A stretch of 64,000 nt of DNA, from contig NZ_RHNU01000001.1 in the NCBI RefSeq assembly GCF_003946015.1, forward strand, positions 62,001 through 126,000, given 5' to 3'. The translations under genes and the position numbers were made by a program. The stretch is from Companilactobacillus insicii (GTDB lineage: Bacteria; Bacillota; Bacilli; Lactobacillales; Lactobacillaceae). Below the pieces are notes generated by a model. It saw only the letters and a list, made by a program, of their open reading frames with translations. It did not search any database and had not been told where the DNA came from. This document shows, one piece after another, positions 56,579 to 64,000 of the stretch (positions within the stretch are counted from its first letter, which is position 1; the number at the start of each line of letters is the position of its first letter).

Positions 56579-57754
56579 ATGGAAAGTAAATCAAAATCAA
56601 TTATTGCGTTAACCATGGGTACCTTATCCATGATGGTTTGTTTTATGGTTTGGTTAAGTTTGTCACCATTAATTGGAGTTATATTAACTCATAATGGAAT
56701 TGAGTTAAGTGAATTTCAACGTACATTTTTACTTGCGACACCGATTCTTTTAGGTTCAATTATGCGTGTACCAATGGGAATTTTGAGTGATAAATATGGT
56801 GGTAAGAAGATTTATATTATCTTAATGCTATTTTTGATCATTCCAGTTTTGATGGTTCCTAGAGTTGGTTCATTTGGAATGATGATGTTTGCTGCATTGC
56901 TTCTTGGTATGAGTGGTACATCTTTTGCCATTGGTATTTCTTATGTTACTGGATTCTTTCCACCAGAAAAACAAGGATTAGTTCTTGGTATTGCTGGTGT
57001 TGGTAATATTGGTACTGCTTTTTCGTCATTTTTCTTTCCAAGAATTGAAAAATCAATGGGATTGAATAGTGTATTTTATTTGTTAATCATTTTACTAGTT
57101 ATTTTTGTATTATTGATGATTTTCATTGCTCCTGAATCTAAGAAAAATGAAAATGCAAGTATGGGTAAGTCTTTGGCAGTTGCGAAAGAAAAGGATACTT
57201 GGTATCTAGCATTGTTTTACTTCTTAACTTTCGGTATGTTTATGGCTATGACGAACTTGCTTTCAATGTTCATGGTAAATCTGTTTAATAGTAATTTAGT
57301 AGATGCAGGGTTATGGGCCGCAATATTTGCAGTTTTGGGTACTTTAACTCGTCCATTCGGAGGTTACTTATCAGATAAGATTAGACCGATGACACTTTTG
57401 AAGTATGATTTTATTGGAATTATAATTGTAGCGATTATTTTAGGGATTTTCCTACATACAAAAGGAATATTTTTGACTATTATGGTATTGATAGGTATTT
57501 TAGTCGGAGTTGGTAACGGAATTATCTTTAAGATGGTTCCATTCGTCTCTGACAGTAATACCGGTGCCGTTACCGGCTTTGTTGGTGCCATGGGTGGTCT
57601 AGGTGGATATTTCCCACCAATCGTTCTTGGTGTAATCAAACAAGCTACTGGCGGTTATCAATTGGGAATATACTTGATTGCGGTATTTGCTATAATATGT
57701 TTAGTACTACTACAAAGAGTTTATATTTCTGGAAGCCACAAAATTGTTAAGTAA
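56579..57754 (+). CDS. narK: Nitrate/nitrite transporter NarK
   Basis: NarK is an MFS transporter that imports nitrate and/or exchanges it for nitrite. The 391-residue protein has twelve hydrophobic segments, an arginine in helix 2 context (IMRVPMGILSDKYGGKK, about 61-77), and the glycine-rich nitrate signature regions (SFAIGISYVTGFFPPEKQG, about 118; GNGIIFKMVPF and GFVGAMGGLGGYFPP, about 310-345). Translation starts at ATG 56579, with GAGGGGG upstream, 22 bp after moaD. It belongs to the nar operon. Confidence 0.93.
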   Translation: MESKSKSIIALTMGTLSMMVCFMVWLSLSPLIGVILTHNGIELSEFQRTFLLATPILLGSIMRVPMGILSDKYGGKKIYIILMLFLIIPVLMVPRVGSFGMMMFAALLLGMSGTSFAIGISYVTGFFPPEKQGLVLGIAGVGNIGTAFSSFFFPRIEKSMGLNSVFYLLIILLVIFVLLMIFIAPESKKNENASMGKSLAVAKEKDTWYLALFYFLTFGMFMAMTNLLSMFMVNLFNSNLVDAGLWAAIFAVLGTLTRPFGGYLSDKIRPMTLLKYDFIGIIIVAIILGIFLHTKGIFLTIMVLIGILVGVGNGIIFKMVPFVSDSNTGAVTGFVGAMGGLGGYFPPIVLGVIKQATGGYQLGIYLIAVFAIICLVLLQRVYISGSHKIVK

Positions 57755-57772
57755 TTGAATTGAGGTGCACCT

Positions 57773-58105
57773 ATGAGTGAAGAAAAAGCAACAACTAAGG
57801 AAGACAAACAACGTGAAGCCATCATGGAGGCTCTAGAGGATGTTATTGATCCTGAGCTGGGTATTGATATTGTTAATCTCGGATTGATCTATGGTATTGA
57901 GATCGAGGGTACAGCCTGTACAGTTACAATGACACTAACAACTATGGGATGTCCTTTAAGTGATATGATTTCAAATGATATTCATAATGCTGCTGAATCA
58001 GTAGACGGTATCGATACTTGTGATATCAATTTGGTTTGGTATCCAATTTGGGATATGAGTAAAATGAGTCGTTTTGCTCAGATTGCCTTAGGTATTAATG
58101 GTTAA
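57773..58105 (+). CDS. MIP18/DUF59-family metal-sulfur cluster assembly factor (copy 2)
   Basis: This 110-residue paralogue of the protein at 27766-28080 shares DVIDPELGIDIVNLGLIY and TMGCPLSD, with divergent N-terminus (Lys/Glu-rich) and C-terminal tail. It is the last gene of the nar operon, 18 bp after narK, and is followed by a strong terminator. Placement in the operon supports a role in maturing Fe-S clusters of NarGH, but that is inference. Confidence 0.88.
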   Translation: MSEEKATTKEDKQREAIMEALEDVIDPELGIDIVNLGLIYGIEIEGTACTVTMTLTTMGCPLSDMISNDIHNAAESVDGIDTCDINLVWYPIWDMSKMSRFAQIALGING

Positions 58106-58129
58106 AAAGAGAGTGTTAAAGCACTAAAG

Positions 58130-58158
58130 AAGCATTTGAATAATTCAAATGCTTTTTT
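58130..58158 (+). terminator. Rho-independent terminator of the nar operon
   Basis: An AAGCATTTGAA / TTCAAATGCTT perfect stem with a TAA loop is followed by TTTT(T). An outer repeat (AAAGCACTA / TAGTGC) extends the structure. Confidence 0.9.
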
Positions 58159-58186
58159 TAGTGCAATTTTTATTAAAAACAATTAA

Positions 58187-59572
<1,386 letters not shown>

Positions 59573-59580
59573 AATCAAAT

Positions 59581-59618
59581 GGGACTTGGCATTTTAAAAT
59601 GTCGAGTCCTTATTTTTT
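59581..59618 (+). terminator. Rho-independent terminator after gdhA
   Basis: GGGACTTGGCATTTT / AAAATGTCGAGTCC stem with small mismatches, followed by a T-run. Confidence 0.82.
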
Positions 59619-59678
59619 TATCATCTGAAATATTTTGTTATTATTATATATATAAAATTATTTTTGAGGGAGTAGCAA

Positions 59679-60539
59679 ATGGCAGATTTAAATAGTTTAG
59701 AGGATACATATACTCTTAGTAATGGTGTCGAAATTCCTATTGTAGGATTTGGTACATGGCAAACACCTGATGGTGAAGTTGCTAAGCAAAGTGTTAAGAC
59801 TGCGATTGAGGCAGGATATCGTCATATAGATACTGCTGCAGCATATGGTAATGAAGATAGTGTTGGTGAAGGGATCAAAGCTTCAGGAATCAAGCGTGAT
59901 GATTTATTCTTAACTACAAAGTTGTGGAATGATGATCATGGTTATGATTCAACAATTAAGGCTATGGACCATTCATTAAAGGAATTGGATGTTGACTATG
60001 TTGATCTATACTTAATTCACTGGCCAAACCCAGTTAAATTCCGTGATAATTGGCAAGAAGTTAATGCTGAAACATGGCGTGCAATGGAAGACCTATTAGA
60101 GAGTGGAAAGACACGAGCAATTGGTGTTTCAAATTTCCGTGGTGAACATTTGAATGAATTGATGCAAACAGCCAACGTTACACCAATGGTTAACCAAATC
60201 TTTCTTAATCCAAGTGATTTACAACCAGATGTTGTTGATTATAACAACGAATACAATATTTTAAGTGAAGCATACAGCCCACTTGGTACAGGTAAAATAT
60301 TCCAAGTTCCAGAATTACAAGAAATGGCAAAACGTTATAACAAGTCAGTGGCTCAACTAGTATTACGTTGGTCATTACAATTAGGTTTCTTGCCACTTCC
60401 TAAGTCAGTTCATGCTGATAGAATCAAGGAAAATACTCAATTGTTTGATTTTGAAATTTCAGATGATGACATGAAGACAATTGATGGATTACATGGTGTT
60501 GCTGGTTTAGCTACAGATCCTGATACAACTGATTTCTAA
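59679..60539 (+). CDS. Aldo/keto reductase
   Basis: This NADPH-dependent carbonyl reductase belongs to the AKR superfamily. The 286-residue (beta/alpha)8 protein has the catalytic tetrad positions: Asp in HIDTAAAYGNEDSVG (about 46-60), Lys in TTKLWN (about 79), and His in YLIHWPNP (about 110). The coenzyme-binding LPKSVHADRIKENTQLFDF lies near residue 245. The specific substrate cannot be read; lactobacillar relatives include 2,5-diketo-D-gluconate reductase-type enzymes. GAGGGAG precedes the ATG. Confidence 0.92.
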   Translation: MADLNSLEDTYTLSNGVEIPIVGFGTWQTPDGEVAKQSVKTAIEAGYRHIDTAAAYGNEDSVGEGIKASGIKRDDLFLTTKLWNDDHGYDSTIKAMDHSLKELDVDYVDLYLIHWPNPVKFRDNWQEVNAETWRAMEDLLESGKTRAIGVSNFRGEHLNELMQTANVTPMVNQIFLNPSDLQPDVVDYNNEYNILSEAYSPLGTGKIFQVPELQEMAKRYNKSVAQLVLRWSLQLGFLPLPKSVHADRIKENTQLFDFEISDDDMKTIDGLHGVAGLATDPDTTDF

Positions 60540-60549
60540 ATAGCAGTAA

Positions 60550-60585
60550 TAAAGGCCGCCGAATTTTTATTCGACAGCCTTTTTT
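60550..60585. terminator. Bidirectional terminator between the AKR and AI-2E-family genes
   Basis: An AAAGGC...CGAAT / ATTCG...GCCTTT stem with two mismatches is flanked by A-runs and T-runs, between convergent genes; it partly overlaps the end of the minus-strand gene. Confidence 0.75.
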
Positions 60586-61700
60586 GGTGCATTATTTTCT
60601 TTTCTTAATGTAGCATTTTTTATTAATTGATAAATTGTTGCAGCAATTGGAACGCTCAATAACATCCCTATAATACCAGCTAAACCACCACCGATGGTGA
60701 TTGCAGCTAGCACTAATATACCAGGTAGTCCAATTGATCCACCAACAACTCGTGGATATATAAGATTACTCTCAATTTGTTGCAAGATAATAATGTAGAT
60801 AACGAATAGAACACCTTGAAGGGGTGATGTGACAGCGATAAGAACAAATCCTACACCACCACCAATCCAGGCACCAATCATTGGAACTAATGCGGTAATA
60901 CCAACTAAAGCACCAATGGGTAGGGCACTTGGAAATTTAAAGATCCACATTCCTAGTGCGCATAATGTACCAAGAATGAATGCTTCAATAGTTTGACCGC
61001 TAATAAAGCTGGAGAATGCATTATCAGTTATCCTTAAAACATATCTTGTCTTTGACATTATTTTTTTGGAGATAAAGGCATCTAAAACACGATTTAATCG
61101 ATTAGCAATTCTCTCTTTGCCACTGACTAAATAGATAGCGAAAGTGAAAGCCAGAATAAAATTGAAAATTCCCTTTGATAAACTGCCAAAAATAGAAATG
61201 GATGACGAGAAGATTCCTGAAAGACCAGTTGAAACGAATTTCATTATTTTAGACTGAATTGAAGCCCAATCAACTTGCGTTGTTTCGAGTTGGGATGTAA
61301 TGTAGTTTGCTTGGCTAGAGTTATTTAACCATTTATTTAAATTATCAATTACATCAGGGAGGCTAGAAAAGAAGCTGCCAATTGCTGTAATAAACTGTGG
61401 CAATACTAATCTAAGTACCCAGGCAATTACAGCAATGATTATTACAATTGCCATTAGTAAAGCAATCGGTCGCCGCAATCCAATTAACCATTTTTTCTTT
61501 GCGTTAGGCCAGAACCACCTCTCCATAGCGCTACTTAATAGATTGATACAGTATGCAAGTGCACCACCGATAATCAATGGTAGAGAGACGGAATACACTA
61601 GTTTAAAGAGATTTACCGTTTGCCCTGGATATATTAGCAAAACTAGAAAAATTGCTACAAAGATACTATAGCGAATTATTTCGTTTTTTGTCAGTTTCAT
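60567..61700 (-). CDS. AI-2E-family membrane transporter
   Basis: This 377-residue integral membrane protein of the AI-2E (TqsA/PerM) family has about eight membrane helices. It shows family features such as GQTIEAFILGTLCALGMWIF (about 231), LPIGALVGITALVPMIGAWIG (about 256) and a C-terminal GIIGMLLSVPIAATIYQLIK. Members export or take up autoinducer-2 or act as ion antiporters, so the substrate is open. Translation probably starts at ATG 61700 after GAGGGGG. Confidence 0.85.
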   Translation of the reverse strand: MKLTKNEIIRYSIFVAIFLVLLIYPGQTVNLFKLVYSVSLPLIIGGALAYCINLLSSAMERWFWPNAKKKWLIGLRRPIALLMAIVIIIAVIAWVLRLVLPQFITAIGSFFSSLPDVIDNLNKWLNNSSQANYITSQLETTQVDWASIQSKIMKFVSTGLSGIFSSSISIFGSLSKGIFNFILAFTFAIYLVSGKERIANRLNRVLDAFISKKIMSKTRYVLRITDNAFSSFISGQTIEAFILGTLCALGMWIFKFPSALPIGALVGITALVPMIGAWIGGGVGFVLIAVTSPLQGVLFVIYIIILQQIESNLIYPRVVGGSIGLPGILVLAAITIGGGLAGIIGMLLSVPIAATIYQLIKNATLRKENNAPKKAVE

Positions 61701-61811
61701 TTGTTTCCCCCTCACGATAATAAATGATCCATTACTTAATAATTGTAATATTATTTTAACATTTATTAATTTAGAGAACCATATAACTAATAATTACATG
61801 AAAATTGGGAT

Positions 61812-61842
61812 AAAAAAATACGATACCGCTCGGTATCGTACA
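61812..61842 (-). terminator. Rho-independent terminator of galE
   Basis: TACGATACCG / CGGTATCGTA is a perfect palindrome with a 2-base centre. On the minus strand it is followed by seven T. Confidence 0.88.
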
Positions 61843-61849
61843 TTTGAAA

Positions 61850-62839
61850 TTAGTCTTCATAACCATTCATATGCTTAGTTTTAAAGTTCCATGCATCCTC
61901 AATAACTTTATGAACATCGTCGTATTGTGGTTTCCAATTAAGAACTTTACGTGCTTTAGTTGAATCAGCAATTAAAGTACTTGGATCTCCAGGACGACGT
62001 GGACCTATTTCGGCAGGTATTTCTTTGCCAGTTACTTCGCGTGCTGCTTCCAAGATTTCCTTATTTGAGAAGCCATTTGATGAACCTAAGTTGAAGATGT
62101 TGCTATCATTGCCAGCACGAAGATATTCCATTGCTAGACGATGTGCTTCAGCCAAATCTTCAACGTGTACATAGTCACGGACATTAGTACCATCTTTAGT
62201 ATCGTAATCGTCACCGAAAATTGTTAGTTTATCACGTTGACCAGCAGCTGTCTGTAGAACAACGGGGATTAAGTGAGTCTCTGGATTATGATCTTCACCA
62301 ATAGTACCGTCAGCCTTGGCACCAGCAACATTAAAGTAACGCAATGCAATAAATTTAATTCCATATGCGACATCTGACCAATGCATAATCTTTTCCATAG
62401 CAAGTTTACTTTCACCATATGGATTAGTTGGAATAGTTGGATCAGTTTCTTTGATAGGAATTTGTTTAGGTTCTCCATACGTTGCGGCAGTGGATGAGAA
62501 CACGATATGTTTAACATCGAAGTTATTCATAACTTCCAATAGAGAAATCATTCCGTAAGTGTTGTTATCGAAATATTTAAGAGGGTCTTTCATCGACTCA
62601 GGAACAACAGAGAAGGCTGCAAAATGAATTACATCTGTAATGTCTTCAGCTTGGAATAATTTAATCAAAAATTCCTTATCACGAACATCACCTTGATAAA
62701 ACTTTGCTTTATCATTAACGGCTTCCCTATGACCAGTTTCCAAATTATCAGCTACAACAACGTCATAGCCCATGTTGCATAAATGATCAACGGTATGTGA
62801 GCCAACATAGCCCGCACCACCAAGTACAAGAATACTCAT
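61850..62839 (-). CDS. galE: UDP-glucose 4-epimerase GalE
   Basis: GalE interconverts UDP-glucose and UDP-galactose for galactose use and for exopolysaccharide or teichoic acid precursors. The 329-residue SDR enzyme has the NAD loop [10 protein letters not shown] (residues 7-16), the catalytic Ser-Tyr-Lys positions in [10 protein letters not shown] (about 115) and [13 protein letters not shown] (about 139-151). [19 protein letters not shown] lies near the C-terminus. It has a GGAGG site and stands alone on the minus strand, not in a gal operon. Confidence 0.94.
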   Translation of the reverse strand: MSILVLGGAGYVGSHTVDHLCNMGYDVVVADNLETGHREAVNDKAKFYQGDVRDKEFLIKLFQAEDITDVIHFAAFSVVPESMKDPLKYFDNNTYGMISLLEVMNNFDVKHIVFSSTAATYGEPKQIPIKETDPTIPTNPYGESKLAMEKIMHWSDVAYGIKFIALRYFNVAGAKADGTIGEDHNPETHLIPVVLQTAAGQRDKLTIFGDDYDTKDGTNVRDYVHVEDLAEAHRLAMEYLRAGNDSNIFNLGSSNGFSNKEILEAAREVTGKEIPAEIGPRRPGDPSTLIADSTKARKVLNWKPQYDDVHKVIEDAWNFKTKHMNGYED

Positions 62840-62992
62840 AAAATTACCTCCGATATTGAATTAAGTCTATTATAACGTATTATCGTATTTTAAGGTTCAT
62901 AGCTTAACTGTGGCTTAAAAATTTAACTTTTTTTGTGTTATGCTTTAATATATTATTATAAAAATAAAATTATCTGAACGGAATGAAGAGCC

Positions 62993-63655
62993 ATGAAGAA
63001 ATTTTTTACAATTTTAGGGACGGTTGTTCTATTATTAGTAGCTTTAGCGTTAATTTTTAATGAGCCTATTAAAGAGTATGCTGTTGGACGAATATCAGAT
63101 CAACATTTGAATTCATTAACGGCGTCTAAAGTTAAAAAGAATGAGAATAAACAAGGTGAGTTTGATTTTAAAAAAGTTAAACCATTAACAGCATCGCAAG
63201 TGGCTAAGGCATCAGTTAATAATGATGCAGCGGTCATTGGTAAGATGGCTGTTCCTTCAGTTAAAATGTATCTTCCTATCGTGAAGGGATTAAGTGATAA
63301 TTCTCTCTCCACTGGTGGTGGTACTATGAAGGAACATGAAAAAATGGGACAAAATAATTATGCTTTAGCTGGCCACTATATGACGGCTAAGGGTGCCTTG
63401 TTTTCTCCCTTGGAGAATGCTCAAATAGGTGATTTAGCTTATATTACTAATATGAAGCGTGTTTACACGTACAAGATTTTTTATAAAAAAATTGTCCCTC
63501 CAACGGCAGTGTACTTGTTAGACGATGAAAAGGGACAGAAGTTATTAACATTAATAACCTGTGCAGATGGCGGAACTAATCGTTGGGCTATTCAGGCTTC
63601 ATTAGTAAGCAGTATGCCTGCAAATAAGAGTACATTGGCGGTATTTTCTAAATAA
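62993..63655 (+). CDS. srtA: Sortase A (class A)
   Basis: Sortase A is a membrane transpeptidase that attaches LPxTG surface proteins to the cell wall. The 220-residue protein has an N-terminal membrane anchor (residues 4-23) and a catalytic domain with histidine in LAGHYMTA (about 125), cysteine in TLITCADGG (about 189) and arginine in GTNRWAIQA (about 197). No LPxTG substrate gene lies next to it in the window. It has its own promoter region and a terminator overlapping the stop. Confidence 0.93.
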   Translation: MKKFFTILGTVVLLLVALALIFNEPIKEYAVGRISDQHLNSLTASKVKKNENKQGEFDFKKVKPLTASQVAKASVNNDAAVIGKMAVPSVKMYLPIVKGLSDNSLSTGGGTMKEHEKMGQNNYALAGHYMTAKGALFSPLENAQIGDLAYITNMKRVYTYKIFYKKIVPPTAVYLLDDEKGQKLLTLITCADGGTNRWAIQASLVSSMPANKSTLAVFSK

Positions 63656-63687
63656 GTTTGGCAAATGTCAAGCTTATTTTTTTGTGA
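63651..63687 (+). terminator. Rho-independent terminator after srtA
   Basis: AATAAGTTTG / CAAGCTTATT stem with one G-U pair, followed by TTTTTTT; it begins within the srtA stop region. Confidence 0.78.
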
Positions 63688-63725
63688 TAAAGACTGTTAT
63701 AATGATTTAGTTAGTAGGTGATGTA

Positions 63726-64000
63726 GTGGTATTAATCAATTGGGAAAAAAGAAAAAATCCCACTAAAAAAGAGATTTCAGATTTTTCAAATGAAAACAAT
63801 GTCAGTCCAATTTTGGCTGAACTATTGATGTCACGTGATTTAACTACGAAGTCGGATATAGATGACTTTATTCACGCAGATATAACTGAATTGCAAGATC
63901 CTTTTGGCTTACATGATATGGACAAGGCCCTTGAGGTTATCGATGAGGCAGTTGAAAGTGGAAGTAAGATAGCTATATATGGTGATTATGACGCCGATGG
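63726..64000 (+). CDS. recJ: Single-stranded-DNA-specific exonuclease RecJ (3' end outside window)
   Basis: RecJ is a DHH-family 5'-3' single-stranded DNA exonuclease used in recombination and repair. Only the first 91 codons are present, starting at GTG 63726 after AGGTGATG. The N-terminal RecJ signature ELQDPFGLHDMDKALEVI is visible, and the frame ends in the first DHH motif IYGDYDADG at the window edge. The rest lies outside. Confidence 0.88.
   Translation, partial: MVLINWEKRKNPTKKEISDFSNENNVSPILAELLMSRDLTTKSDIDDFIHADITELQDPFGLHDMDKALEVIDEAVESGSKIAIYGDYDAD

Overview
The window looks like a low-GC chromosome segment of a Lactobacillaceae species. The evidence is low-GC Firmicute gene order (polC-rimP-nusA-rnpM-ylxQ-infB-rbfA; hrcA-grpE-dnaK-dnaJ), a T-box leader, a CIRCE element, strong GGAGG ribosome sites with frequent TTG/GTG starts, and Rho-independent terminators at most transcript ends. 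The low GC combined with a full nitrate-reductase/molybdenum-cofactor set suggests a Companilactobacillus-like organism (for example the farciminis/alimentarius group) rather than L. plantarum. That placement is inference from the sequence alone.

Layout. (1) About 0-25 kb is housekeeping: polC (5' end outside the window), the nusA-infB translation operon, truB-ribF, the HrcA-controlled chaperone operon, a six-TM protein of unknown function, lepA, T-box-controlled asnS and a glutathione-reductase-like flavoprotein. (2) 23.0-25.3 kb (minus strand) is an unrecognised three-gene operon. Its last gene is an isoprenyl-diphosphate-synthase-like protein that has lost both Asp-rich catalytic motifs. 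(3) 25.4-26.5 kb has a small metal-binding (HMA) protein translationally coupled to an EamA transporter. (4) 26.7-58.2 kb is a composite anaerobic-respiration region. It holds moaA, two MIP18-family paralogues (one near each end), the nitrate/oxygen sensing system nreABC, moaC with a degenerate mobA paralogue, feoAB with a small Cys-rich FeoB partner, a C-terminally short SufD-like protein, the Moco operon moeB-moaB-moeA-mobB-mobA plus two small unknown genes, and the long plus-strand operon narGHJI, a FecCD-type ABC importer, moaE, moaD, narK and a MIP18 gene. Inside this region are unrelated genes: a small alarmone synthetase, a dihydrouridine synthase and a MarR-controlled heterodimeric ABC exporter. 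(5) 58.2-64 kb has gdhA, an aldo/keto reductase, an AI-2E-family membrane protein, galE, sortase A and the start of recJ.

How the genes work together. NreABC would sense nitrate and oxygen and activate narG transcription through TTAGGR-N4-TSCTMR boxes found between moeB and narG and upstream of moaC. Moa, Moe and Mob proteins build the Mo-bisMGD cofactor for NarG. NarK moves nitrate and nitrite. The importer may bring in molybdate (or heme for NarI), but its ATPase gene carries an in-frame TAA. No heme or menaquinone biosynthesis genes and no nitrite reductase are visible here, so full activity may depend on supplied heme and quinone.

The items most worth a second look are the pseudo-prenyltransferase operon, the loss of one cysteine pair in NreB, the interrupted ABC ATPase with a lipobox-less binding protein, the degenerate MobA and SufD relatives, and a 30-bp block shared by the moaA and nreA upstream regions.
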